In this document: piece after piece, positions 13,901-24,589 of the stretch
Layout: each line of letters opens with the position of its first letter
Position numbering within the stretch: the first letter of the stretch is position 1
Notes under the pieces: model-generated
Told to the model about the DNA's origin: nothing
Seen by the model: the letters and a program-made list of their open reading frames with translations, nothing else
Databases searched by the model: none
Translations under genes and position numbers: made by a program
Source of the DNA: Whitmania pigra
Taxonomy: Eukaryota; Annelida; Clitellata; Hirudinida; Haemopidae
Assembly: GCA_021613335.1 (NCBI GenBank)
Contig: JAJTWR010000353.1
Coordinates: forward strand, 167,501-231,500
Direction of reading: 5' to 3'
Length of the DNA stretch: 64,000 nucleotides

Positions 13901-16179
13901 CCACGCAGACAGTTTTTATTTTCAATTTATACCTCATAATTATTATTTACGCCCTAAAATGATTTTAAAATTATTAAATTCCTCCTAAAAGTTTTAAAAT
14001 GTCCACAAAAACACTAAAAGCACTCAATAAAGAGCATGGAGACCTTTAAAACTAAATTAGTGCAAAAATTAAATTAAATTAAATTCTAAACTCTTTTTAA
14101 AGTATAAGTTGGACCTTGATTATGATGCAGAACTTTTAGAAATTACGTTAATTAAACAATCTAAATCATTAATGCATTCACAACAACAAATATATTGTAG
14201 CAGCCTCAACTCACAAAGACAACAACTACTACCCAATAACATAACAACACTGACGCAACATCCAACATTAACAACCACCCAATAATATCACCCAATGATT
14301 TCCATCTCATGGTTCCACTCACATTAACTTCTTTAAGATCCTTGTTCTGCAGATGGAGAAGTGGTTCTGTGAAGTTCTGCTTGACTGCATCTTCCATCAG
14401 GTACTTAATTTCTGCCAACTGCTTGTATGTTTCCCCAGACTCGATGAGGGCTTGACCTGCATTTCAAAGTTGTTCATGAGTTGTTCGAATTCCAATTCTC
14501 ATTTCAAAGGTCATTGTAATTCAGTAAAATGTGTTCAGAATGTTAGTGTTTTTAAGACAATTTTAATGCTGAAGTTGGAATATTTTTTAAACTTAAAAAT
14601 TGAATAGAAAAATGAAAATAATACATTATTTCCACAAATAACTGTTAAAATTTAAGATAATATTCATTTGAAAGCTGAAGTTCAAAACATTCATTATTAC
14701 ATCATGCGTCAAAATAGCTCAAGACAAAACAGCCCATTCACTTGCACCCAATGACACCACATTTGAAGTATATTTTACAACCACAACAATAATCAATCAA
14801 ATACAAAAAACCACCAATAAAACAGAAAATGTTCAACACTGAATTATCAACAAAATTATCACACATTTACATCATAATATAATACATATCACATATACAT
14901 TCAAACAGCTTATTCCCAAAAATGTGTATTCAAAACACATTGAAAGTTTCACTAACCAAAGAGGGAGTCATCCCCGAGTTCCTTGCCATACTTGACCATG
15001 CACTCCCCCAACTGCCCCTCGGGTTGCGGGTACAGCATGTGGTTTGACTGCCCCCTCAGCTTCGAGATGGACTTCACAGCCAACATCCTCGCTCGAGAAG
15101 CTGCAACAAAATGTGAGCATCGTGTTATTTACGTTGTTGTCGTTAACAATGTTTATCACGGAATAAACTTTTTTTGTTGGAATTATTATTTTTTTTAATA
15201 CAGGTCCTCTGAAAAAAAAGACAAGCTGATAACTTAAAATTGGTAATAATAAAAATTAATTAATTGCATAAAATAAATTAAAAGCTTTAAGCTGATTAAT
15301 TCTAAATTCAATGTTTTAAAAACCTGGGCGATTTAAATGAATATCGGATGGATATTTAAAATTAGAAAGTTGTGCTTGGAAAAAGGTTGATTTTTATGGT
15401 TTAATCAGTATCTTTTTGCATCTTATTAATTGAATTTCAAATCGCTGGAGACTAATTACTAATTACTAAATTAATTATTAATCGGTAAATACTAAATGAA
15501 TAATATGAAGTGACACCTTAATTTTTATTATCTTTAAAGATTTTCAATCAAAAACGTTTTCAGGCTGAACTTAGAAACTAAATTTTCATTAACATCCAAT
15601 CATGAAATTGCTTCCGTCACCTGAAGACATGCCATCATCATCATCACCTTCACCACAATCTTGTTATCATCATCATCATCACCTTCATCACAATCTTGTC
15701 ATCATCACCATCATCACAATAACTCCCTCGTCTACTGGAATCAATTCCTCAATTGCACTCTGTTGCAGATCAATAAAATCCACATCCTAATCAAAATCCA
15801 TTCCTCCGTCGTCATGGAGATGAAAACCATGGAAACGTTTCCATTCGACACGGAAAAGTTGTCGTGCGTCTTCGTTACTGAAAATATGCACTCAAAATTC
15901 CTTTCATTGGAATTGCACGTTCTCCAAATTGAAACAAACGATTTCATGTTCTGCTGCAAATTTCTCAAACAACTTCTTTAAGATCGGTGTGTTTTCAAAT
16001 GCATTGAAAATATTCCACAGATGCGTCCAAATACTCGGACAAAACAAATAACTTGCAAATCTTTTAAGCTGTTTGAAATTAAAAATATTTTAAAGACAGG
16101 TTGCGAAAGATGTTGATGTTGTCACTTGTTGTCAGCATAATCATATAATTATTTCATATTTTTTTATTATATTACATTA

Positions 16180-16221
<42 letters not shown>

Positions 16222-16550
16222 CTTATAACATTATTATTATTACTACTAGTAGCAATAGTATTTTGACATTTACTTAGCATCTTCATAATCAGTTTGCTGC
16301 CAATACTAATTAGGCAGAAACATTTTATGTCGGGGATTAATGAATGTCGTGCAATAAATTGTCGACCGAGATTAAAACCATCTCCTCCTCCTTTGATCAA
16401 ATATTTTAATTTTTATTTCTGATCAATTAATTACTTCCCATCCAAAACATTTACAACGTGCACAGCGTGGAATCAATGGAGGTGGAGTTACACACAAAGT
16501 GGAAAATTCTGAATTATTGAATAGAAACAATTGTCTGCCTGCATGGATGG

Positions 16551-16589
<39 letters not shown>

Positions 16590-19053
16590 CGATGATGATG
16601 ATGATGACGACGACGACGACGACGACGATGATGATTGTAATGGTTGTGATGGCGACAGCCTTTGAGAATAAACACAAAACTCATGTTTGCCTTTCGAAAT
16701 GCCAGAAAACTTGAGAAAACCATTCCTGGTTGTAAAAACTGTTTGAAATGGATGCAGGTGATAAAAGATAAAAATGAGGATAAAAATGAAAAGAATAGTT
16801 TTGCTGCAAATGAGGTTGTTACAAACTGGTAATTCTTTACTGAAACAAAGTTTGGTGGTGATAGTGGTACTGATGGAGTAATGATAGTGATACTGAAACA
16901 AAGTTTGATGGTGATAGTGGTACTAATGGAGTAATGATAGTGATACTGATTGAATAACGATAATAACATTAATGGAGTTATGATATTGATACTGATGGAG
17001 TAATGATATCAATAAAGTCATAATAGTGATACTGATGGAGTAACGATGCAGGATAATGGTGCAGCAATTGTCAAATCCCAGACATTTTCTCATTGCAATG
17101 GCCAAACAAATGTGCATTATTCCTAATTGGGCTTCAGAAGGAAGGAACAGAATCATCAAAAATGTTCTCCCCTTGATACCAAATTTTAAAATTAATTCTA
17201 AATTCACTTCAAAATCTTTCATCAACTGCAAGAAAAGGTAAAAACTCAAATGACATGCAAGTTGGCTCAGATACTCGAAGGGTTGGCAACAATGTTTATT
17301 ATGATTAATAAAATAAATCATCCACATAATTTGTAATTGTAACTTCATTTGTGTAGTGCTGTATGCATAGCGTTAGAGGCGTTTCTTGTAACCATTTACA
17401 TACATAGCATAAAATTGGTTTACTGACATCATTTCATTCACCATCTGAATTGTATCCATGCAGATTGCACCCTCTTTGTTTGGAGTTTAAATTGTTGAAT
17501 TATGAGGTTTAATTAATTAATTAATTAATAATAATGTCAAAAATTCAAAGAGAGGCACAAAATTTAATTGTTAGATGGAATACATTTATATTCATTTGTT
17601 CGAAGGAATGCTAATCATCATCAATATTTATACGTTATTTCAAGGAATGTTTTACATTTTATTTTATTTATTTTACATTTTATGTTTCAGTGTCTTAAAG
17701 GTTGATAAATAACAGTATTAAAGGTTATTAATAAATAATAAATAATAAATAACAATTAGCATCAATAAATATTAATAAAATAAATGTAAATCATAAGCCT
17801 GAAAAATCAGTAGGTTACAGAGGTCCATTCAAAGTAGGTGCATCAACAACAACAACATCTTCTGTTGAACGAAGAATGCAATCAATCTTGTTGCATCCTT
17901 CGAACATTTTTTCAGACAAAAACCATCCTAGACTCCCTTGTCTGTATCACCGACAGAAGCACCGATACATGAGGTGCTGATGATGATGATGATGATGATG
18001 ATGATGACGATGCTGATGATGATCCCATTGTTATTAAAACTTTTCGAGCCTTCGCCGAGGTGCACGAGCAATCAGTGACAGAAAAACTTACTTTGGGTGA
18101 AATGTTTGAAAATTTTCAGGATTTATTTGTTGGCAGCTGATTAACTTCTTAAAGTCAGTTAGTTATTTCCTGATAAGAAAATATCCCTAATTTAACACAA
18201 ATATTCTATTAAGGTACCTGGGTTTGGCTGAAGCATCTCATGAGTTTTTATCATTAACTCGTCCACCAAGTGAACCATGGCATCCGTTTTCTTGAAAAAA
18301 ATAATGTTGTGAGTGATCAATAGATTCAAGTTAATTATATTTTAAACATGATAATATAATCTGTACTTTATTGGCTATACATTGGTCTGTGTTCTACACA
18401 ACAGAAATTATAACCAATAATTAAAAATCTAATTATTAAATGTAAAATAAATAAATGTGCATTAAAAAGTGAAATTCTTGAAATATGTTATTTTGCTATT
18501 CATTATATCAGCTTAATTATCCAAGCATGAAATATGTCATTCAATTTAATCACCTATTAGTCAAATACATGATGGTCAAATCTTTTCAATTACAATAATG
18601 ACTTTGAGAGATAATAAGCATTCTAATTTTATATTTAGCTTAATTAATGATCCTACCTTCCACATGATCATTCCAATTTTAAAAAAATTAATTCGAGTAA
18701 ATTCACGTTGATTATCAATTAAAACTAATTATTTATTCATCCTAAAAATCAAGCATTTCACACTGCAATTTTTTAAATTGTTCAATTACCCTTTCCAGTT
18801 CAATAAACTCATCATCCAACTCTGTACCTTTGGCTCCACCAATTTTTTCACTGACATACTGAATTCAAAAAATTAATTTAATAGTTGATCAGATATTTCA
18901 TAACACTCTAGTCACAATACGTTCGCAAGGATAACTGCATTAATTTTCAAATTCGCCTTATGATTGAAATGCGCTGCTGATCATAAATTCATTTCCAAAT
19001 AAATGTACCTGATTGGCTTTGTTAATCTGTTTTTTAAAACCGGCCAAAGACAT
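8370..19053 (-). CDS. SH3GL (EndoA): Endophilin-A (BAR + SH3), 10 exons, 339 aa
   Basis: Membrane-bending adaptor of clathrin-mediated endocytosis and synaptic vesicle recycling; its SH3 domain recruits dynamin and synaptojanin. Exons in transcript order: 19053-19009, 18858-18790, 18290-18218, 15100-14957, 14456-14323, 12984-12918, 11607-11510, 10011-9908, 8887-8784, 8551-8370. The frame is kept throughout, giving 339 aa plus stop (human paralogues about 350). The N-terminus [15 protein letters not shown] is the amphipathic helix 0. The BAR domain runs to about residue 245 and includes [16 protein letters not shown] short variable linker follows, then SH3 from about residue 282 with [18 protein letters not shown] and the closing GYFPTNYV. 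Introns are long and filled with microsatellites, unlike those of the neighbouring genes. It shares a short divergent upstream region with PMVK. Confidence 0.96.
9352..9418. repeat. Imperfect AAT/AAC microsatellite
   Basis: Mixed AAT and AAC units in the intron between the last three endophilin exons. Confidence 0.8.
10604..10660. repeat. (AAT)n microsatellite with GAT interruptions
   Basis: Interrupted AAT array in an endophilin intron. Confidence 0.85.
10881..10962. repeat. (ATC)n microsatellite in two blocks
   Basis: About 17 ATC units, a short CAC-ACA break, then about seven more. Translating it gives poly-His, poly-Ile or poly-Ser frames that have no support as genes. Confidence 0.92.
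12802..12903. repeat. 46-47 bp tandem repeat, about 2.2 copies
   Basis: Copies start at 12802, 12849 and 12895, each opening with AATATATGC and continuing through a TTACATAAAA segment. The third copy is cut short by endophilin exon 6, whose donor is at 12918 on the minus strand. Confidence 0.8.
13034..13241. repeat. Duplicated AT-rich block, about 110 bp unit
   Basis: Two related copies (about 13034-13147 and 13158-13241). Both begin with a GATTAATAATAATAATTAAT-like sequence and end in TTATAATATATTAT. The second is shortened. This is simple-sequence-like intronic DNA. Confidence 0.7.
16191..16221. repeat. (ATT)n microsatellite
   Basis: About ten ATT units in the large endophilin intron 3. 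Confidence 0.9.
16551..16634. repeat. Compound (GAT)n-(GAC)n microsatellite
   Basis: A GAT array passes into a GAC/GACG array and back to GAT. The T-to-C phase change suggests a point mutation that then spread by slippage. It produces long poly-His/Ser/Arg/Asp open frames that are artefacts. Confidence 0.92.
17978..18023. repeat. (GAT)n microsatellite
   Basis: About ten GAT units, then interrupted units, close to endophilin exon 3. Confidence 0.9.
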
Positions 19054-19378
19054 TTTTGTTGTTGTATTCCGTCGCGGTCTCCAGCTCTCCTGGCCTGCAG
19101 AAGCTTACAGATGTGCTCCAACAGCAACAGAGCATTGACCATCAATGGTCTGCATGTAATATGGGTCCTGTCTACAATTAAATACTAATTCGCATTCCTT
19201 TTTTTTTTATCTCGGTGTCACAGACAACCTGATGTTTATATAAAATTAGACATCATATATTTGATAAAATCACATCACGCCACCTCTGTAAACATTAGTA
19301 AAGGTTCCTCAAGGATAGTTATGCCACATCATACTCGTGGTGGTATAATCTTCGGAAATTCGTCCGAGGGGTGGCGAA
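19054..19378. promoter_or_regulatory. Shared upstream region, endophilin (-) / PMVK (+)
   Basis: Only 325 bp separate the two start codons, which point away from each other, so both 5' untranslated regions and both core promoters must fit here. No clear TATA box is seen. The stretch is richer in GC than the flanking introns. Confidence 0.6.
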
Positions 19379-20191
19379 ATGACATCGAAACATTATGTCA
19401 TCATTTTGAGTGGAAAAAGAAAATCTGGTAAAGATCATGTTGCCGGTCTGCTGCAAAACGAGTGAGGCAAATTCGTTAGAACAATTTTGAGCCATTGTTT
19501 CACCTAATAATTTTTTTATGTAAAGGTTGACAAGTTCGAGATGTTCTATATTACGCCTGTCTTTTCCTCTAAAAAAGCAGTACGCAGAAGTATGGATAAA
19601 TCAGATACATTAAGCATTTATCTCAAAATCATTTTACACTGTTCATTCCTAGGAACATGGACTAGAATTTGAGAGGCTGCTTGATTCCAGCCCTTACAAG
19701 GAGTTGTACAGGGCTGACATGATCAAATGGGGTGAAGAAATGAGGAACAAGGATCCATACATCTTCATCAGGTTTGAATGTCTTTAACATGCTGAGAGAA
19801 TGAACCTCACGAGCAATTTTGCAGAGCAATGACCAAACTGCCAGGCTCTGAAAAGCCTATATGGGTGATTAGTGATGCCAGGAGAATGTCTGACATAACT
19901 TGCCTTAACTCGCTCTACCCAGGCTCAGTAATTGTGGTCAGGGTTACAGCAGAAAATGAGGTGAGGAAGAGCAGAGGCTGGAAGTTCACGAAAGGTTTGT
20001 ATTTCTCCACAAATCCTGAATTTCAAACTTTAATGCGACTTTCCCGGACAGGTGTAGATGATGCAGAATCTGAGTGCGGTTTGGACGACTTCCGTGACTT
20101 TGACTTGCACATCAAGAACAACAATGACAAAGAACTAAGAGAGGGTATTCAGAAACTCATAGAAAGAGTCAACACTCACTTTTTAACATAA
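19379..20191 (+). CDS. PMVK: Phosphomevalonate kinase, animal type, 5 exons, 191 aa
   Basis: Converts mevalonate 5-phosphate to the diphosphate with ATP in the mevalonate (isoprenoid) pathway. Exons: 19379-19461, 19526-19589, 19653-19771, 19825-19994, 20052-20191. The product is 191 aa; human PMVK is 192. The nucleotide-binding loop is SGKRKSGKD at residues 11-19. Other family signatures are [43 protein letters not shown] and [14 protein letters not shown]. This is the NMP-kinase-fold enzyme of animals, not the GHMP-type enzyme of fungi and bacteria. The sequence looks intact. Its 3' end faces the 3' end of nicalin. Confidence 0.96.
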
Positions 20192-20264
20192 ATTGTTTGA
20201 GAATGGAATACCAACAAATTATTTGTTAATTATTTTATTCAGTCAGACATTTTGCACACAGGAT

Positions 20265-20270
20265 AATAAA
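20265..20270 (+). terminator. PMVK poly(A) signal AATAAA
   Basis: Canonical hexamer 74 bp after the PMVK stop codon. Confidence 0.7.
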
Positions 20271-20448
20271 CTATATTTGTATAAAACTTCAAATCATTTC
20301 CTCTAAAACTTCAAGAGCACCCATTGATTGAGATGGAAGCCCACCGGTTTACAGAGTCGTCGGAGGGCAGGACTTGTTATTTACAGATTAGAACTCGACA
20401 CCCGCTAGGGGTTGTAAAAAAAGTGAGCAATAGTCCCACAAAGGGTAT

Positions 20449-23440
20449 TTATTGGATCTTCTTGCTGTTTGCAGATGACCTGACACCACTCAGTTTGCTT
20501 AGGATTGGGTAAAAGATATGCATGTTCTGTGCAATAGAAAATAATTTTCTTTTAATTGTTTTAACTTGAAATAGAGCAATAAATTCAAAAGTACCTACCT
20601 GAGACAACAAGTAGAGAACAGCAAGGTAGGAAAATATTCCGACTGCCAGGAAGAGATCGAAGATAGCAGGCTTAACACTGCAGAGTTTGATCATAGGTTA
20701 ATGATAAAATGACTGGCATCACTTTACTTTTGGTCAACGACAATCATAACAACTTTTACAGTTCACAATCACTTATTAATCACTCAACAATTATGACATC
20801 AGGTAACAATTTTCAAATCATCCTCACTTCCTTGATGTAATGAAAAGAAGTTTCATCAGAAATTATTCAACCCACCTATATGAGCTCATGGTGTACTCCA
20901 ACCCGGAGTAAAAGACAAACTCAGGATCTCTACAATAGGAAACCATTAATCACCATATTACAACGACATTGATCACATCACAAAGCAATTAAAATAAACA
21001 ACCTTTTGTCAGCTTTGAATGAATGCCTTTTGACATCCTTCAGATGCTTGACGAATGACTGCTCCAAAGTGCTCAATTCAGGCGCATCCTTCGTGATCGC
21101 CTGGGCAGACCTGGCCTTGCTCGACAGGTAATCTACCCACGATTCTACAGACTCCTCACTGACACCCTAGTAAATAAAGATGGACGTAAAAATTACTGAA
21201 ACATTGTCCGAAAAGAAACGACTTACCAGGCCCTCAAGAAATACGTCAGTAGCCTCAGAGGAGAGATTATAAATTTGGTGGGATAATGCTTCTGCAACAG
21301 CCCTGATATTCAAGGACAGTGTCTTGGTGTCTATTCCACTTCTGAAAGGCAAGAAGACAACATTAAAACTAAACTTAAACATGTTGTTATTAGCAGCAGT
21401 CGAATCTTTTGCTGATCCTCCTATTTAAGCTTACCTGTCATCGAAGATGGTGTTCCTTTTCCAGTCTCTGTAGCTGGAGAGAGAAGAGAGAGTGAGGGCA
21501 GATTTCTTCTGGATGCTGAACCTTTCATGCTCCCAGGCCAAATAGTCCTCAGCCAGGTTTATCTTCTTGTGGATCATCTCGAAAGGTTCAACTTCTGAAG
21601 AACTTCTGATGCTCTCCAGAGCAGCCTGGAGGTCCTACAATTTAGAAGCACATTATGAATATTTATGGAGATGCAACTAAACCAAACCTAATTTTTTAGA
21701 ATACTTATTATTTTTATAAATTTAAAATGCATTTGTCGTGTTTGAAAAGGACAGACAGCAGAATCTCTAACAAACAAAATGAGCATTAAACAACCTTAAC
21801 AAATTTGTCAGCTGGAGACCCTTCTTTTGGGGGTTTTGAGACATGAGCATACAACTTATCTCCAGAACCGATCGTATCCAAACATACAACAAACGACACG
21901 TCTCCCATCTCTGAAATACATTTTAATACAATTGCATTGCCTCCAGTGATCTTAAATAAATACTGTTTGTGAGACAAATTTCAATGCTTCAAACATACCT
22001 CCATTTTCAAGCTGATCTTCAAGCCACCTCTTTGTTCCTTGATAGTTGAACTTTCCTCCACCACTCAAAAGAAACTGCAGATTGTACCTAATGCGGTGTT
22101 CAAAAAAATTTGCTTTTATCATGAAGATGTGGTATACTTTCAGCGAATTGCAAGATAACAGAACTCTGCAACTACCTCGCATGACTTCTAGAGTTCATGT
22201 AAAGTTTGGAAAACAGACGAGCAAGTTCCAAAATGGCAACCATGCCACTTCCATTAGAATCTGTTCCAAATGACAAGGCCTGCATCAAAACATTACATGT
22301 AGTGAGGGTCAAAAGATTCCAGATCATTAAATCTGAGCCAGGGATATGAACTAATTAAACCCTGTGACAAACTATCCCTGAAAAATACTCAATCTAAACA
22401 AACAAAGCTGTTGACATAAACTCACAGGTGCAAGTCCATGTGCATCGTAATGTGCAACGAGAACAATCGTTGGCAGTTGTTCCTCCATTCCATAACCAGA
22501 TAATTTACCCTGAAACAAGAAAAGTCTAATGAATTGAACAATTCGATGTTGGCAAGCAAAACAAAAAGTAACCAACAAACCTGTATGTTGACAATTTCAA
22601 AATCATTGAGAGGCTTTGACTGACCATTGACAACAAACTGGAATCCATTCAAATTGGCAGAGTTCACAATGGCTATAGAGCAAATAAGATAAATTAATAT
22701 CAAAGTAAAGTACTCTTTCTGTTAATTGATTAAAGGGAAAAATGTGTAATTAATGAAAACTTTAAGACTAAAAATAAATATGCTTCAAACCTTCAAAAGC
22801 AGACTTTGCACTGTCAGTGTTTCCTGATACTTTAATATCCTCATAAATTGTGTTAAGCTGCTCTGACTCATGAGTCAAATAAACAGGTATTTGAACCTCT
22901 TCATAAAGCAGTTCATGCTCTATTTCCATCAGTTGCTGAATAACAGGTTGTTAATATGTCCAAGGTTTTTTATGGCTGCATTTCAGAAAAATAAATCCAA
23001 CAAAAACGTCTTACCACTTTCTCATCTTTGCCAATTCCAGTAAGATTGTTTGGCAACAAGATTAAAATTCCACCCGCGTTTTGCTGCACTATCTCTTTAA
23101 ACTTAGAAATCGAAAATTCTTTAAGTCTCGTAACCACGCATTTCCTAGTGTATACGGCAGCATCCAAGGGTCGAGCCTCGGCGCTCAACACAGCACTTCT
23201 ACATCCTATGAAAACAACAACAACATCGTAAACAGGTGGTCAACACTTTCACTAGGTGTCCTAGGTAAGCTCACCATGCGAAGCTCCTTGTAAGTCATAA
23301 TGTTGCATGCGATAAACGGGGAAATCAGTAGCCGGGCAAACAGGGGAAATTAAAAACAAAATAGGAACAAAAACTAAAAAAGTGATAGGAAAGCTGCTCC
23401 GAAACATCTCCACCAATTCCTCAACGCTGTCGATCAGCAT
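20449..23440 (-). CDS. NCLN: Nicalin, ER membrane M28-peptidase-like protein
   Basis: Subunit of the ER nicalin-TMEM147-NOMO complex, which helps multipass proteins insert; related to nicastrin and M28 aminopeptidases but thought to be catalytically inactive. Exons in transcript order: 23440-23275, 23205-23015, 22935-22791, 22672-22581, 22509-22426, 22279-22176, 22087-21999, 21910-21795, 21634-21435, 21341-21227, 21166-21003, 20929-20876, 20677-20599. These give 533 residues in frame. An N-terminal signal/anchor (PITFLVFVPILFLI) is followed by the VAHYDAHG and FGTDSNGSGM motifs, RYNLQFLLSGGGKFNYQG, and a C-terminal membrane helix AIFDLFLAVGIFSYLAVLYL. The tail is uncertain. Reading through the strong donor-like site at 20598 gives 582 aa ending at 20449. 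Splicing to an acceptor at 20404 would add only seven residues and stop at 20381. Human nicalin is 563 aa. Confidence 0.93.
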
Positions 23441-23700
23441 TTTGAACGATATTCAACACTTACGTACGCCGACCAGAGAGGTAGAAGACCACCAAAGATA
23501 TAATAGAGTTTTAATGTTGTCTCTAATCGAGATATTTTAACTATAATATATCCGGAATCATGTTTTAAATTAATTTTGACTAAAACATTTAACAAATATT
23601 TTTTTCATTTAGAAACAATTAAGTTTTTTGTACTCGGCTCAAAGGTTGCTACAAAATTTAGTATTGCCAGCTCATCAGAACAAGTGTCTAACTCTTGAAG
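23441..23700. promoter_or_regulatory. Shared upstream region, nicalin (-) / MOCS2B (+)
   Basis: 260 bp between divergent start codons. I searched it for the small MOCS2A sulfur-carrier frame that precedes MOCS2B in the bicistronic vertebrate mRNA. No frame ends in the PPISGG-type tail that such a protein needs. Confidence 0.55.
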
Positions 23701-24471
23701 ATGGGTGAAGACAAGCTCCTTCTAACTTATGACGTGATAAGAGTCGAAGACGCTCAAAAGATCGTTGCTTCTGATTCGGCCGGGGGCATATCGATATTTA
23801 TTGGTTCGCATAAATTATCTCGCTCTGCCTTATTTAGGCTAGCTTTCACAAGTTTTGATATATTTTATCGAAACAAAATTACTTTGCCAGGGACTACTAG
23901 AGACACGTTCGAGGACAAAACAGTTGTCAGGTTAGAATATGAAGCATACGAGGACATGGCCTACAAGGAGCTGGCAAAGCTCTGCAAAGAGATAAGAAAT
24001 AAGTGGGATGTCATTCACATCTGCATCATGCACAGATTGGGGTACAACTGTTTCTGCTCAACAAATATGTTGCCAACAAGTCTTAATCGAATCTAATTTC
24101 TGCGTTCTGAATTTCAGAGTGGTCCCTTTGGGGGAATCCAGTGTCATCATAGCAATTTCGTCTGCTCATAGGAGGCAATGCCTCGAATCCGTGGACTACT
24201 GCATTACTAACCTCAAAGCCTACATACCCATTTGGAAAAAAGTAAATTTGCTTTTAAAATTGATACAATAATTTGTTGTCAATTTAGTCTAAGTATTTAC
24301 TAAATTGTCCTCACCATATCTAAAACTTGAAATCTTATTCTCCACTTCTATTTGTATGAAAGATAAAAGTTAACAAAAGCATTTTGCCATTTGATTTTTA
24401 AGGAAATATACACTGATGGAACCAACCAATGGAGAGAAAACGTTGAATGCACAAAGAAAGAGGAAAAGTGA
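23701..24471 (+). CDS. MOCS2B: Molybdopterin synthase catalytic (large) subunit, 4 exons, 148 aa
   Basis: MoaE family. Transfers two sulfurs from the thiocarboxylated small subunit to precursor Z, forming molybdopterin for the molybdenum cofactor; a cytosolic heterotetramer. Exons: 23701-23803, 23891-24041, 24118-24241, 24403-24471, giving 148 aa. Signatures in order: GGISIFIGTTRDTF, VRLEYEAYEDMA, HRLGVVPLGESSVIIAISSAHR and PIWKKEIY. The WKKE lysines at about residues 125-126 are the active-site region. A frame through the first intron can be read (23804-23890), but the spliced form restores the conserved FIGTTRD junction. At 148 aa it resembles bacterial MoaE in length and lacks the longer N-terminus of human MOCS2B (188 aa). 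Confidence 0.95.
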
Positions 24472-24583
24472 ACCAAAAATGCATGCCAACAAGTTTCAAA
24501 CAATTTTCAATCCTGACTTGCAAAAGACTATTATGGCCAATCAATACATTTCATTAAGCAACTAACTAATTTAAAACTTAAGA

Positions 24584-24589
24584 AATAAA
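24584..24589 (+). terminator. MOCS2B poly(A) signal AATAAA
   Basis: Canonical hexamer about 110 bp after the MOCS2B stop codon. Confidence 0.65.

Noticed and set aside
16423..16969. Long minus-strand frames with poly-Ser, poly-His and poly-Ile
   Set aside because: They are products of the GAT/GAC microsatellite in an intron, with no conserved part outside it.
20040..20060. Read-through of PMVK intron 4 as part of a longer exon
   Set aside because: Although open, it would insert a non-conserved stretch before [10 protein letters not shown]. Splicing 19994 to 20052 restores the family sequence and length.
23695..23700. Start of MOCS2B two codons upstream (MKMGEDK)
   Set aside because: The upstream codon is TTG. 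The ATG at 23701 is the sound start.
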